A stretch of DNA of 64,000 bases from Rhizobacter sp. OV335 (GTDB taxonomy: Bacteria > Pseudomonadota > Gammaproteobacteria > Burkholderiales > Burkholderiaceae_C): positions 62,001 to 126,000 of the forward strand of contig NZ_FRCQ01000009.1 of NCBI RefSeq assembly GCF_900142965.1, given 5' to 3'. Numbering within the stretch: position 1 is the stretch's first letter; every line of letters begins with the position of its first letter. Below the pieces are notes generated by a model. That model did no database searches and was not told where the DNA came from. It saw only the letters and a program-made list of their open reading frames with translations. The translations under genes were made by a program, and so were the position numbers. Below are positions 38,349-48,022 of the stretch, one piece after another.

Positions 38349-39368
38349 GTGGCCGCTACACTCCCCGCATCGCACTACAACAAAGACGAGATGCAACGCT
38401 CCGACCCCCTGGGGCAGCCGCCCTCGGTACGCCGTTCCGCGCCGTGGGCCGACACGGTCTTCTCGGTGCTGGCGCATGGCGCCGCGATCCTCACGCTGCT
38501 GCTGCTGGCCGGCATCATCGTCTCGCTGGTGATCGGCGCCGCGCCGGCCATCCGCGAGTACGGCCTGAGCTTCCTGTGGCGCAGCGAGTGGGATCCGGTG
38601 AAGGATCAATACGGCGGCCTCGTGATGATCTACGGCACGCTCGCCACCTCGGCGATCGCGCTGCTGATCGCGGTGCCGGTGAGCTTCGGCATCGCGCTGT
38701 TCCTGACCGAACTCTCGCCCAACTGGCTGCGCCGCCCGCTCGGCGTCGCCATCGAATTGCTGGCCGCGGTGCCGTCGATCGTCTACGGCATGTGGGGCCT
38801 GCTGGTGTTCAGCCCGGTGCTGTCCGAGTACGTGCAGCAGCCGCTGCAACGCGTGCTGGGCGACGTGCCGTTCTTCAAGAGCCTGGTCTCCGGCGCGCCG
38901 GTGGGCATCGGCATCCTGTCGGCCGGCATCATCCTCGCGATCATGATCATCCCGTTCATCGCCGCGGTGATGCGCGACGTGTTCGAGGTCACACCCGCGA
39001 TGCTGAAGGAGTCGGCCTACGGGCTCGGCTCCACCACCTGGGAGGTGGTGTTCCGGGTCGTGCTGCCGTACACCAAGACCGGCGTCATCGGCGGCATCAT
39101 GCTGGGCCTGGGCCGTGCGCTCGGCGAGACGATGGCGGTCACCTTCGTGATCGGCAACGCGAACCAGCTGAACGGCCCGTCGCTGTTCGAAGCGGCCAAC
39201 AGCATCACCTCGGTGCTGGCCAACGAATTCGCCGAGGCCAGCGAGGGCCTGCACCAGGCCTCGCTGCTGTACCTCGCGCTGGTGCTGTTCTTCATCACCT
39301 TCGTGGTGCTGTCGATGTCCAAGCTGCTGCTCGCGCAGCTCAAGAAGGGTGAAGGGGGCCGCTCATGA
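38349..39368 (+). CDS. pstC: Phosphate ABC transporter permease PstC
   Basis: A 339-residue inner membrane permease with about six helices. The binding-protein-dependent transport motif is [15 protein letters not shown]. Preceding blocks are [32 protein letters not shown] and [16 protein letters not shown], typical of PstC. GTG 38349 follows GGAGGA. Its stop overlaps the pstA ATG (ATGA). Confidence 0.95.
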   Translation: MAATLPASHYNKDEMQRSDPLGQPPSVRRSAPWADTVFSVLAHGAAILTLLLLAGIIVSLVIGAAPAIREYGLSFLWRSEWDPVKDQYGGLVMIYGTLATSAIALLIAVPVSFGIALFLTELSPNWLRRPLGVAIELLAAVPSIVYGMWGLLVFSPVLSEYVQQPLQRVLGDVPFFKSLVSGAPVGIGILSAGIILAIMIIPFIAAVMRDVFEVTPAMLKESAYGLGSTTWEVVFRVVLPYTKTGVIGGIMLGLGRALGETMAVTFVIGNANQLNGPSLFEAANSITSVLANEFAEASEGLHQASLLYLALVLFFITFVVLSMSKLLLAQLKKGEGGRS

Positions 39369-40228
39369 GCGCCGTGATCGATGACGGCCGCCAGGCCAAG
39401 GCGCGCAGCCGCCGCCGCGTCAACGCGGTCGCGCTGACGCTGTCGATGGCCGCGATGGCCTTCGGCCTGTTCTGGCTGATCTGGATCCTGATCGAGACCT
39501 TCCGGCTCGGCGTCGGCGGCCTCACCTGGACGGTGCTGACCGAGATGACGCCGGCCCCGCAGGCCGAGGTCGGCGGGCTGGCCAACGCGCTGTACGGCTC
39601 GCTGCTGATGGTGTCGCTGGCCACGCTGGTCGGCACGCCGATCGGCGTGCTCGCCGGCATCTACCTGGCCGAGTACGGCCAGAAGACCTGGCTGGGCAGT
39701 GCCACGCGCTTCATCAACGACATCCTGCTGTCGGCGCCGTCGATCGTGATCGGCCTTTTCATCTACGCGGTGATCGTCGCGCGCTTCAAGACCTACTCGG
39801 GCTACGCCGGCGTGCTGGCCCTGGCGCTGATCGTGATCCCGGTCGTGATCCGCACCACCGAGAACATGCTGTCGCTGATCCCGCATGCGCTGCGCGAGGC
39901 GGCCTACGCGCTCGGCACGCCGAAGTGGAAGGTGATCTCCAGCGTCACGCTGAAGGCCGCCCGCGCCGGTGTGATGACCGGCGTGCTGCTCGCCTTCGCC
40001 CGCATCGCCGGCGAGACCGCGCCGCTGCTCTTCACCGCGCTGTCGAACCAGTTCTGGTCGAGCAACCTGTCGGGGCCGATGGCCAACCTGCCGGTCACGA
40101 TCTTCAAGTTCGCGATGAGCCCGTACGAGAACTGGCAGAAGCTCGCCTGGGCCGGCGTGTTCCTGATCACCCTCGGCGTGCTCGCGCTGAACATCTTTGC
40201 GCGCGTGGTCTTCCGCAACAAGCACTAG
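39365..40228 (+). CDS. pstA: Phosphate ABC transporter permease PstA
   Basis: A 287-residue permease partner of PstC. Helices include [19 protein letters not shown]; the cytoplasmic coupling region is [23 protein letters not shown]...[17 protein letters not shown]. The block [34 protein letters not shown] is diagnostic for PstA. It starts within the pstC stop. Confidence 0.95.
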   Translation: MSAVIDDGRQAKARSRRRVNAVALTLSMAAMAFGLFWLIWILIETFRLGVGGLTWTVLTEMTPAPQAEVGGLANALYGSLLMVSLATLVGTPIGVLAGIYLAEYGQKTWLGSATRFINDILLSAPSIVIGLFIYAVIVARFKTYSGYAGVLALALIVIPVVIRTTENMLSLIPHALREAAYALGTPKWKVISSVTLKAARAGVMTGVLLAFARIAGETAPLLFTALSNQFWSSNLSGPMANLPVTIFKFAMSPYENWQKLAWAGVFLITLGVLALNIFARVVFRNKH

Positions 40229-40246
40229 AGAACCAGAAAGCACGAC

Positions 40247-41032
40247 ATGGACGTCAAAGTCGAACTCCCGGTGACCGAGAAGGCCAAGATCTCGGTGCGC
40301 AACCTGAACTTCTATTACGGCAGCTTCCATGCGCTGAAGCGCATCAACCTCGACATCCCCGAGAAGAAGGTCACCGCCTTCATCGGCCCGTCGGGTTGCG
40401 GCAAATCGACGCTGCTGCGCACCTTCAACCGCATGTTCGAGCTCTACCCCGAGCAGCGCGCCGAAGGCGAGATCCTGGTCGACGGCGAGAACGTGCTGAA
40501 GAGCAAGCAGGACGTCTCGCTGGTGCGCGCCAAGATCGGCATGGTGTTCCAGAAGCCGACCCCGTTCCCGATGTCGATCTACGACAACATCGCGTTCGGC
40601 GTGAAGCTGTTCGAGACGCTGCCGCGCGTCGAGATGGACGAGCGCGTCGAGTGGGCGCTCAAGAAGGCCGCGCTGTGGAATGAAGTGAAGGACAAGCTGA
40701 ACCAGAGCGGCTCCGGCCTCTCCGGCGGCCAGCAGCAGCGGCTGTGCATCGCGCGCGGCATCGCGATCAAGCCCGAGGTGCTGCTGCTCGACGAGCCGTG
40801 CTCGGCGCTCGACCCGATCTCCACCGGCAAGATCGAGGAGCTGATCCACGAGCTGAAGAACGACTACACCGTCGTGATCGTCACGCACAACATGCAACAG
40901 GCGGCGCGTTGCTCCGACTACACCGCCTACATGTACCTCGGCGACCTGATCGAGTTCGGCGTCACGTCGGACCTGTTCATGAAGCCGAAGAAGAAAGACA
41001 CTGAAGACTACATCACCGGCCGGTTCGGTTGA
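40247..41032 (+). CDS. pstB: Phosphate ABC transporter ATP-binding protein PstB
   Basis: A 261-residue ATPase. Walker A is [18 protein letters not shown]-loop [21 protein letters not shown], signature [16 protein letters not shown], Walker [13 protein letters not shown], and switch His in [12 protein letters not shown]. The PTPFPMSI segment is typical of PstB. It sits between pstA and phoU. Confidence 0.96.
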   Translation: MDVKVELPVTEKAKISVRNLNFYYGSFHALKRINLDIPEKKVTAFIGPSGCGKSTLLRTFNRMFELYPEQRAEGEILVDGENVLKSKQDVSLVRAKIGMVFQKPTPFPMSIYDNIAFGVKLFETLPRVEMDERVEWALKKAALWNEVKDKLNQSGSGLSGGQQQRLCIARGIAIKPEVLLLDEPCSALDPISTGKIEELIHELKNDYTVVIVTHNMQQAARCSDYTAYMYLGDLIEFGVTSDLFMKPKKKDTEDYITGRFG

Positions 41033-41046
41033 GCGGAGGAAGCACC

Positions 41047-41754
41047 ATGACGGACAAGCACCTTTCCACCCAGTTCGACACCGAACTCAGCGGCATCTCG
41101 ACGCGCGTGCTCGAGATGGGCGGCCTGGTCGAGTCGCAGGTCGCGCAGGCGGTCTATGCGCTGACCCACTTCAGCGGCGACATCGCGAGCGACGTGCTGC
41201 GCAACGAAGAGCGCGTCAACGCGATGGAGATGGAGATCGACCGCGACCTCTCCAGCATCATCGCGCGGCGCCAGCCGACCGCCCGCGACCTGCGCCTGCT
41301 GATCGCGATCTCGAAGACCATCGCCAACCTGGAGCGCGTCGGCGACGAGGCGGCCCGCATCGCACGCACCGTGCAGCGGCTGATCAACACCGGCGTCTCG
41401 AGCCGGCTGCGCCTGCCGGTCAACGACCTGGCCTTCGAGGCCGAACTGGCGGTGGCCCAGCTGCGCAAGGCGCTCGACGCGTTCGCGCGGCTCGACACCG
41501 CGAAGGCCCTCGAGGTGCTGAAGCAGGACGACCAGATCGACCAGGAGTTCGACGGCCTGATGCGCAAGCTGATCACCTACATGATGGAAGATCCGCGCAC
41601 CATCTCGTCGAGCATCGACCTGGTGTTCGTCGCGAAGGCGATCGAGCGCGTGGGCGACCATGCCAAGAACCTCGCCGAGGTCATCATCTACGTGGTGATG
41701 GGCACCGACGTGCGTCACAACTCGCTCGAGAACGTCGAGTCGATGGTGCGATGA
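41047..41754 (+). CDS. phoU: Phosphate transport system regulator PhoU
   Basis: A 235-residue all-helical protein of two repeated three-helix bundles, each with the metal-binding motif region (ERVNAMEMEIDRDLSSIIARRQPTARDLR and DDQIDQEFDGLM...IERVGDHAKNLAE). It links Pst transport to PhoR silencing when phosphate is plentiful. ATG 41047 follows GGAGG and was chosen over an upstream TTG that overlaps pstB. Confidence 0.95.
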   Translation: MTDKHLSTQFDTELSGISTRVLEMGGLVESQVAQAVYALTHFSGDIASDVLRNEERVNAMEMEIDRDLSSIIARRQPTARDLRLLIAISKTIANLERVGDEAARIARTVQRLINTGVSSRLRLPVNDLAFEAELAVAQLRKALDAFARLDTAKALEVLKQDDQIDQEFDGLMRKLITYMMEDPRTISSSIDLVFVAKAIERVGDHAKNLAEVIIYVVMGTDVRHNSLENVESMVR

Positions 41755-41788
41755 CGCGATCCGAAGCAGCAGCAAAGGGAAAACCGCA

Positions 41789-42496
41789 ATGAGCCAGGTG
41801 CTGGTGGTCGAAGACGAATCGGCAATCGCCGAACTGATGTCCATCAACCTGCGCCATGCCGGCTACGAGGTGGTGGTGGCGGCCACGGCCGACGAGGCGC
41901 TGTTGCAGGTCGATCGCGTGCTGCCCGACCTGGTGGTGCTCGACTGGATGCTGCCCGGCGAATCGGGCATCACGCTCGCGAAGCGCTGGCGCTCGCAGCC
42001 GCGCACCCGCGAGCTGCCGATCATCATGCTGACCGCGCGCGCGGCCGAGTCCGACAAGATCTCGGGCCTGGATGCCGGCGCCGACGATTACCTCACCAAG
42101 CCGTTCTCGACGCACGAGCTGATGGCGCGGATCCGCGCGGTGCTGCGCCGCAAGGCCCCCGAGGCGCTCGACTCGGCGGTCGAGGTCGGTGCGCTCAAGC
42201 TCGACCCGGCGACGCGCCGCGTGTCGCGCGAAGGCCAGGAGGTGCGCGTCGGCCCGACCGAATTCCGCCTGCTGCACTTCTTCATGACGCACCCGGAGCG
42301 CGTGCACAGCCGCTCGCAGCTGCTCGACCGGGTGTGGGGCGACCACGTCTTCATCGAGGAGCGCACCGTCGACGTGCACGTCAAGCGCCTGCGCGAAGCG
42401 CTGAACCCGGTCAACTGCTCGCAGATGATCGAGACCGTCCGTGGCGCCGGCTACCGGCTGACGCAGCAGGTGCAGTCGCAGTCGCTGTCGGCCTGA
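41789..42496 (+). CDS. phoB: Phosphate regulon response regulator PhoB
   Basis: A 235-residue OmpR-type regulator. Receiver with E8-D9, phosphoacceptor Asp52 (VVLDWMLPGESG) and Lys104 (YLTKPFS). The C-terminal winged helix has VGPTEFRLLHFFMTHPERVHSRSQLLDRVWG and VDVHVKRLREAL, typical of PhoB. It binds Pho boxes such as the one before pstS. It is followed by phoR after 37 bases. Confidence 0.96.
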   Translation: MSQVLVVEDESAIAELMSINLRHAGYEVVVAATADEALLQVDRVLPDLVVLDWMLPGESGITLAKRWRSQPRTRELPIIMLTARAAESDKISGLDAGADDYLTKPFSTHELMARIRAVLRRKAPEALDSAVEVGALKLDPATRRVSREGQEVRVGPTEFRLLHFFMTHPERVHSRSQLLDRVWGDHVFIEERTVDVHVKRLREALNPVNCSQMIETVRGAGYRLTQQVQSQSLSA

Positions 42497-42533
42497 ATCG
42501 GCCCTCCCGCGACCGCACAACGGACCCGATGCG

Positions 42534-43892
42534 ATGAACTGGCTGCTGCCGCGCTTCCTGGCCGGCGTCTTCGCGATGGCGGTGGGTGGCGCGCTCGGCC
42601 ATGTGCTGGGCGAGATGGCGCATGCGCCGCTGGTCGGGCTGTGGCTCGGCACGCTGGTCGGCGCGAGCGCGGTGGCGCTGATCGACGCGGTGCGCGGCTA
42701 CCGGCTGATGCGCTGGCTCAGCGGCTCGCTCGAAGGCTCGGCGCCGCGCGACACCGGCTTCTGGGGCGAGATGGGTTACCGCATCGAACGCGCGGTGGTG
42801 GCGCGCGACCGCACCGTGAGCCGCGAGCAGGGGCGCCTTGCGCATTTCCTGTCGGCCATCGAAGCCTCGCCGAACGGCGTGCTGCTGCTCGACGAGAACG
42901 ACCAGATCGAATGGTGCAACTCGGTCGCGGCCGACCACTTCGGGCTCGACCCGGTGCGCGACAGGCGCCAGCGCGTGACCAACCTCGTGCGCGCGCCGGC
43001 CTTCGTCAGCTACCTGCAGGCGGGCGCGTTCGATCAGGCGGTGTCGGTGCCCGACCTGCGCAACCGCGGCACCTTGTCGGTCTACATCCGCCCGTATGGC
43101 GACGGCTTGAAGCTGGTGCTGTCGCTCGACATCACCGAGCGCGAGCGCTCCGAGGGCATGCGGCGCGATTTCGTCGCCAACGTCTCGCACGAGATCCGCA
43201 CGCCGCTGACGGTGCTGTCGGGCTTCATCGAGACGATGAGCAACCTGCCGCTGACCGAGGTCGAGCGCCGCCGCGTGCTGACGCTGATGGGCCAGCAGAC
43301 GCAGCGCATGCAGACGCTGGTGGCCGATCTGCTGACGCTGGCGCAGCTCGAAGGCAGCCCGCGCCCGCCGAGCGACCGCTGGGTGGCCGTCAGCAAGCTG
43401 TTCGGCCAGGCGCAGGCCGATGCGACCGCGCTGTCGATGGGCCGCCACCAGCTGAGTTTTGCCGGCGCCGATGCGGCCCAGCTGGCCGGCAGCGAGAGCG
43501 AGCTGATGAGCGCGGTCGGCAACCTGGTGACGAACGCGGTGCGCTACACGCCGGAGGGCGGGCGCATCGCGGTGAACTGGCGCATGCGCGAGGACGGGGC
43601 CGGCGAGGTGTCGGTCAGCGACAGCGGCCCGGGCATCGCGCGCGAGCACCTGCCGCGCCTGACCGAACGCTTCTACCGCGTCGACGGCAGCCGCTCACGC
43701 GACACCGGCGGCACCGGGCTCGGGCTCTCGATCGTCAAGCACGTGGTGCAGCGGCATGGCGGCGAGCTCGACATCCACAGCGAGATCGGCAAGGGCTCGC
43801 GCTTCTGCCTGGTGCTGCCGGCGGCGCGGGTGCGCTTTCTGGAGCCGGCGCCGGATCCGCGGCGCGCCATGCCGCAGGTTCAAGACTCGTAG
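42534..43892 (+). CDS. phoR: Phosphate regulon sensor histidine kinase PhoR
   Basis: A 452-residue membrane kinase. Two closely spaced N-terminal helices (about residues 5-52) have almost no periplasmic loop, as in PhoR. A PAS domain (about 100-200: LSAIEASPNGVLLLDENDQIEW) is followed by HisKA with His219 (RRDFVANVSHEIRTPL) and the ATPase (VGNLVTNAVRYTPEGG, VSDSGPGIAREHLP, GGTGLGLSIVKHVVQRHGG). It completes the pst-pho cluster and converges, with adjacent stops, on the glycosyltransferase gene. Confidence 0.95.
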   Translation: MNWLLPRFLAGVFAMAVGGALGHVLGEMAHAPLVGLWLGTLVGASAVALIDAVRGYRLMRWLSGSLEGSAPRDTGFWGEMGYRIERAVVARDRTVSREQGRLAHFLSAIEASPNGVLLLDENDQIEWCNSVAADHFGLDPVRDRRQRVTNLVRAPAFVSYLQAGAFDQAVSVPDLRNRGTLSVYIRPYGDGLKLVLSLDITERERSEGMRRDFVANVSHEIRTPLTVLSGFIETMSNLPLTEVERRRVLTLMGQQTQRMQTLVADLLTLAQLEGSPRPPSDRWVAVSKLFGQAQADATALSMGRHQLSFAGADAAQLAGSESELMSAVGNLVTNAVRYTPEGGRIAVNWRMREDGAGEVSVSDSGPGIAREHLPRLTERFYRVDGSRSRDTGGTGLGLSIVKHVVQRHGGELDIHSEIGKGSRFCLVLPAARVRFLEPAPDPRRAMPQVQDS

Positions 43893-43893
43893 G

Positions 43894-45552
43894 CTACGGA
43901 CTGCGGCGGTAGACCGCTGCCACCTCGTCGCTGTCCGACGGCCGCAATTCCCGCGTGATCAGCTGCCAGCCCTTCGGCGCCGGCGCCTGGCGGCGCAAGG
44001 TCTCCATCACCACCAGGAACTCGCACAGTGTGCGGTCCGGCATCTGTGTTGCGTCGACGCGATACCCGCCGAAGTACTCCAGCGCCACCAGCTGCGCGCG
44101 GCTCAGGCCGGGTGCCGCGATGCAGACGTCGCCCGGCACGTGGCGCGCGATGCGCGTCACCAGCGGGCGGTAGCTGCGCGCGTAGTCGAACAGCGGCAGC
44201 CCGAGCGTCATCAGCAGCGACCAGCACAGCGCGACGCCGCTGGCCGGCAGCACCAGGCTCTTCCACAGCGGATGGCGGTGCCGCCCGGTGCGCCACTTGA
44301 CCAGCCACAGCCAGGCCAGCGTCGCGGCGATCGCGGTCAGCAGCGCCAGCAGCGAGAAGTTCGGGATGAAGCCCGGCGCGAGCCGCGCGACGTTGGCCGC
44401 CGGCTTGGCCGGCACGCCGGTGTAGACCGACGCGTAGACGACCCAGATCGCCAGCGCCCAGACGCTGAAGAAGAACACCGAGAACCAGTCCATCGCGGCC
44501 GAGGTGCCGCGGTGCAGCGTCGGCAGCGCGAACGCCGCCAGCACCGCGAGCGGCGGCAGGCCGAGCATCAGCGCGCGGTCCGACCCGCCCATCGCGAGGC
44601 AGGCCCCCACGCTGACCAGCACGCAGCCGAGCGGCGCGGTGATGTGCCGGTTCAGCCACTGCGCGCGCCAGCGCCACAGCGTCCAGAACGCGAGCAGCCA
44701 GCCCGGCCACATGAACCAGACGAAGAGCTTGCCGAGGCTGACGAAATCGCTTGCCTCGACATACCCGTCGAGCCGCCAGCCCCAGGCGCCGAGCAGCGTC
44801 GCGACGACCAGCCCCAGCACGCCGCCGGCGGCGATCCACAGCGTGAAGCGCCGCGCCGGTTCATAGCTCGATCGGCCGCAGACGATGCCGCCGGTGACGG
44901 CCAGCAGCGCACCGATCATCGGCGCGCCGCTGGCCGCGAGCGCCGGCAGCGCGACCACCACCGCCGCCTTGCTCTGCCAGCCGCGGAACGGGCAGGCCGC
45001 CAGCGCATAGAGGAACAGCGACACGCTGGCCAGCTGCGCCAGTTCGGGCGTGGTCTCGTGGCCGAGCTGCAGCAGGCCGAGGCTCGCGATCAGCGCGAGC
45101 AGCGCGCCGTCGGCCACCGCGCGCGCATAGTCGATCGGGCTGGCCTCGCCGCCGAACGCGAACGGCACCGGTTGGGCCGCCTCGGTGCGTGCGAAGTGGT
45201 AGGTGCTGTACCAGGTCAGCAGCAGCGTGACGCCCAGCAGCAGCGTGAACGGGATGCGGGCGGCGAGCGGCGGGCCGAGCAGGCCGCCGAGCAGCTTGAT
45301 GAAGACGGCACCGAGCCAGTAGGGCAGCAGCGCCGAATCGCTCGGGATGCCCGCGACGGTCGGCGACCACCAGCTGGTGCTGCCCTGCGCGATGTCGACC
45401 ATGTAGCCGAACGACGTCATGTCGGCGGCCTTCCACGGGTCGCGACCGAACAGGCCGGGCAGCAGGTAGGCCGCGCAGAACAGCAGCAGGGCCAGGCGCG
45501 GCAGGCGCTGGGCCGCACGCTGGGTGACGAGGGCGGGGGTGGGAGAGTTCAA
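43894..45552 (-). CDS. ArnT-like membrane glycosyltransferase (GT-C fold)
   Basis: An integral membrane protein of about 552 residues with ten or more helices. The first periplasmic loop carries GRDPWKAADMTSFGYMVDIAQG, the acidic GT-C motif of ArnT/PMT-type enzymes that move sugars from polyprenyl phosphate. The substrate (lipid A, protein or glycan) cannot be read from sequence. No ATG fits well: ATG 45669 lies ahead of the rpmE2 terminator, so the TTG at 45552 (MNSPTPALVTQ...) is proposed; no strong ribosome site is seen. It lies downstream of rpmE2. Confidence 0.82.
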   Translation of the reverse strand: MNSPTPALVTQRAAQRLPRLALLLFCAAYLLPGLFGRDPWKAADMTSFGYMVDIAQGSTSWWSPTVAGIPSDSALLPYWLGAVFIKLLGGLLGPPLAARIPFTLLLGVTLLLTWYSTYHFARTEAAQPVPFAFGGEASPIDYARAVADGALLALIASLGLLQLGHETTPELAQLASVSLFLYALAACPFRGWQSKAAVVVALPALAASGAPMIGALLAVTGGIVCGRSSYEPARRFTLWIAAGGVLGLVVATLLGAWGWRLDGYVEASDFVSLGKLFVWFMWPGWLLAFWTLWRWRAQWLNRHITAPLGCVLVSVGACLAMGGSDRALMLGLPPLAVLAAFALPTLHRGTSAAMDWFSVFFFSVWALAIWVVYASVYTGVPAKPAANVARLAPGFIPNFSLLALLTAIAATLAWLWLVKWRTGRHRHPLWKSLVLPASGVALCWSLLMTLGLPLFDYARSYRPLVTRIARHVPGDVCIAAPGLSRAQLVALEYFGGYRVDATQMPDRTLCEFLVVMETLRRQAPAPKGWQLITRELRPSDSDEVAAVYRRSP

Positions 45553-45631
45553 GGACGGTGGCGCAGGCTGTTCTCGGGACGGCGACGATGATGCAGCAAC
45601 TTGTGCACGAAGTTCGGGCGCGCCAACGAAA

Positions 45632-45653
45632 AAGGCAGCCCGCAGGCTGCCTT
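45632..45653 (-). terminator. Intrinsic terminator after rpmE2
   Basis: Read on the minus strand: AAGGCAGCC, TGCG, GGCTGCCTT, then TTTCG. The 9-bp stem with a T-tract lies 37 bases beyond the rpmE2 stop, and separates it from the glycosyltransferase. Confidence 0.8.
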
Positions 45654-45689
45654 GGTGTCGTCGCGTCACGCTGGGCGCGACGGGGCGAA

Positions 45690-45950
45690 TTACTTCGCCT
45701 TCAGGTGCGCAAACTTGTTGCGGAACTTCTCGACGCGGCCGCCCAGCGAGTCGATGCTCTTCTGGGTGCCGGTGTAGAACGGGTGCGATTCGCTGGTGGT
45801 TTCCAGCTTGATCAGCGGCAGCTCACGGCCATCTTCCATCTTGATGGTTTCCTTCGACTGCGCGCACGAGCGCGTGACGAACTTGAAACCGTTGGACAGG
45901 TCCACGAAGCAGATGTCGCGGTAGTTCGGGTGGATGCCTTCTTTGGCCAT
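45690..45950 (-). CDS. rpmE2: 50S ribosomal protein L31 type B
   Basis: An 86-residue L31. It has the type B features: [20 protein letters not shown], an insert with a second beta stretch ([20 protein letters not shown]), and [26 protein letters not shown]. The zinc-binding Cys set of type A L31 is missing; the two Cys present (14 and 29) are not in that pattern. ATG 45950 starts at the family N-terminus. It is transcribed from its own promoter at the end of rho. Confidence 0.95.
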   Translation of the reverse strand: MAKEGIHPNYRDICFVDLSNGFKFVTRSCAQSKETIKMEDGRELPLIKLETTSESHPFYTGTQKSIDSLGGRVEKFRNKFAHLKAK

Positions 45951-45985
45951 GAGAAACCTCTTCAGCGCTGTGATACCGGGAGCCA

Positions 45986-46002
45986 CGCCAAACCACTTGG
46001 CG
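45986..46002 (-). repeat. Leader hairpin upstream of rpmE2
   Basis: CGCCAA, five bases, TTGGCG in the untranslated leader, 36 bases before the rpmE2 ATG. It might be a protein-binding or translation-control hairpin. Only the dyad itself supports this. Confidence 0.3.
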
Positions 46003-46029
46003 CACTTTCCGGAATGCGGAAAACCGCGG

Positions 46030-46057
46030 ATTATAGCGTCGCGCGAACAGGCATCAA
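46030..46057 (-). promoter_or_regulatory. rpmE2 promoter
   Basis: On the minus strand TTGATG, 16 bases, TATAAT. The -35 overlaps the rho stop codon. The transcript would have a leader of about 75 bases carrying the hairpin at 45986-46002. Confidence 0.6.
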
Positions 46058-47316
46058 CCGCCGCGGCGCATCATGTCGAAGAAATCGTGGTTGTTCTTCG
46101 TGGATTTCATCTTGTCGAGGATGAATTCCATCGCTTCGATCTCGTCCATCGGGTACAGCAGTTTGCGAAGGATCCAGGTCTTCTGCAGGATCTCGGGCTG
46201 CAGCAGCAGCTCTTCGCGGCGCGTGCCGGTCTTGTTGATCAGGATCGACGGGTAGACGCGTTTCTCGGCCATGCGGCGATCCAGGTGGATCTCGCAGTTG
46301 CCGGTGCCCTTGAACTCTTCGTAGATCAGGTCATCCATGCGGCTGCCGGTGTCGATCAGCGCGGTGCCGATGATGGTCAGCGAGCCGCCTTCTTCGACGT
46401 TGCGTGCCGCACCGAAGAAGCGCTTCGGGCGCTGCAGCGCGTTCGAGTCCATGCCGCCGGTCAGCACCTTGCCGGACGAGGGCAGCACGTTGTTGTAGGC
46501 ACGGGCCAGGCGGGTGATCGAGTCGAGCAGGATCACCACGTCCTTGCGCATCTCGACGAGGCGCTTGGCGCGCTCGATCACCATTTCGGCGACCTGCACG
46601 TGGCGCGCGGCCGGCTCGTCGAAGGTGGAGCTGATGACCTCGCCGCGCACCGTGCGGACCATTTCGGTCACTTCTTCCGGCCGTTCGTCGACCAGCAGCA
46701 CGATCAGGTAGATGTCGGGGTGGTTGGCGACCAGCGCATGTGCCAGCTGCTGCATCATCACCGTCTTGCCGGTCTTCGGCTGGGCCACGAGCAGCGCGCG
46801 CTGGCCTTTGCCGATCGGCGCGATCAGGTCGATGATGCGGCTGGTGACGTTCTCTTCGCTCTTGATGTCGCGTTCGAGCTTGAACTGTTCCTTCGGGAAC
46901 AGCGGCGTCAAGTTCTCGAACATGATCTTGTGCTTGCTCTCCTCGGGCGTCAGGCCGTTGACACGGTCGACCTTGACGAGCGCGAAGTAGCGTTCGCCGT
47001 CCTTCGGAACCCGCACTTCGCCTTCGACGGCGTCGCCGGTGTGCAGGTTGAAGCGGCGGATCTGGCTCGGCGACAGGTAGATGTCGTCGGTCGAGGCCAT
47101 GTAGCTGGCGTCGGGCGCCCGCAGGAAGCCGAAGCCGTCGGGCAGCACTTCGAGCACGCCGTCGCCGAAGACCTGCTCGCCGCCTTTCGCGCGCTTCTTC
47201 ATGATCGCGAACATCAGCTCCTGCTTGCGCATGCGGGCGACGTTCTCGATCTCCAGCGCCTCACCCATCGTGATGAGCTCGGAAACGTGGAGCGCTTTCA
47301 GTTCAGACAAATGCAT
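46054..47316 (-). CDS. rho: Transcription termination factor Rho
   Basis: A 420-residue RNA helicase. The N-terminal RNA-binding domain has [40 protein letters not shown] and the OB fold [37 protein letters not shown]. The ATPase has Walker [13 protein letters not shown], Walker [17 protein letters not shown], and Q/R-loop regions. It lacks the long N-terminal insert of high-GC Gram-positive Rho. It is preceded by a 270-base leader and trxA on the same strand, the trxA-rho order seen also in E. coli. Confidence 0.97.
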   Translation of the reverse strand: MHLSELKALHVSELITMGEALEIENVARMRKQELMFAIMKKRAKGGEQVFGDGVLEVLPDGFGFLRAPDASYMASTDDIYLSPSQIRRFNLHTGDAVEGEVRVPKDGERYFALVKVDRVNGLTPEESKHKIMFENLTPLFPKEQFKLERDIKSEENVTSRIIDLIAPIGKGQRALLVAQPKTGKTVMMQQLAHALVANHPDIYLIVLLVDERPEEVTEMVRTVRGEVISSTFDEPAARHVQVAEMVIERAKRLVEMRKDVVILLDSITRLARAYNNVLPSSGKVLTGGMDSNALQRPKRFFGAARNVEEGGSLTIIGTALIDTGSRMDDLIYEEFKGTGNCEIHLDRRMAEKRVYPSILINKTGTRREELLLQPEILQKTWILRKLLYPMDEIEAMEFILDKMKSTKNNHDFFDMMRRGG

Positions 47317-47589
47317 GGGCAGTGCCCCTGGAAAGAGTGCAAGCAGGATCCTTGAAACCGGACCCGGATCGATCGCTGCGACAAGTTTCGCGAGCAACCC
47401 GACATCGGGCTGCAGGACAACTTGGCACCGCTTTCGCGACGACGACTATCTGGGATTTGAAACGCTGGAGTTTTGTGCCGGACCGGTGCGCCGCTGCCGT
47501 TGTCGGCATTGGGCGGGGTGGCAATCTTCAGGTGGTGGCTTCAGTCCGTCCGGGGAGAACGGGGCCCGAGGCCACCACGATTCGGCGGA
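47317..47589 (-). promoter_or_regulatory. rho leader region with long-range stem
   Basis: The 273 bases between trxA and rho carry no gene. GTGGTGGC (47532-47539) and GCCACCAC (47571-47578) can close a structured region just after the trxA stop; no T-run follows. rho leaders are sites of Rho autoregulation in E. coli. I found no clear sigma70 hexamers. Confidence 0.4.
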
Positions 47590-47919
47590 TTATAGATGAC
47601 CGTCGAGGAAGGCCGTCAACTGGGCCTTCGAAAGTGCGCCGACCTTGGTGGCGGCGAGCTGGCCGCCCTTGAACAGCATCAGGGTCGGGATGCCGCGGAT
47701 GCCGAACTTGGCGGGCACGTCGCGGTTGTCATCGACGTTCAGCTTGGCGATCTGCAGGCGGCCGCTGTAGTCCTTCGACACTTCGTCGAGGATCGGGGCG
47801 ATCATCTTGCAGGGGCCGCACCATTCGGCCCAGTAGTCGACCAGGACGGGCTTGTCCGCCTGCAGGACGTCGCTGTCGAACGACGCGTCGGTGGTGTGCT
47901 TGATCAGTTCGCTGCTCAT
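47590..47919 (-). CDS. trxA: Thioredoxin
   Basis: A 109-residue thioredoxin. Active site WCGPC at Cys34 and Cys37 ([20 protein letters not shown]). The cis-Pro loop is [14 protein letters not shown]. No signal peptide, so cytoplasmic. It lies upstream of rho and is divergent from the AddB-like gene. Confidence 0.97.
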   Translation of the reverse strand: MSSELIKHTTDASFDSDVLQADKPVLVDYWAEWCGPCKMIAPILDEVSKDYSGRLQIAKLNVDDNRDVPAKFGIRGIPTLMLFKGGQLAATKVGALSKAQLTAFLDGHL

Positions 47920-48022
47920 GGGATTTGTCCTTGGACATGTGCCACCCGTTGCGAGTGGCAAGGCACAATGATTCTGACACAAAGCCCCTGCGCACGCGGC
48001 GCGTCCCGACCTCACCGCGGCT

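Noticed and set aside
45553-45669. ATG 45669 as the glycosyltransferase start
   Set aside because: It would place the start upstream of the rpmE2 terminator and add about 39 residues of low-complexity sequence.
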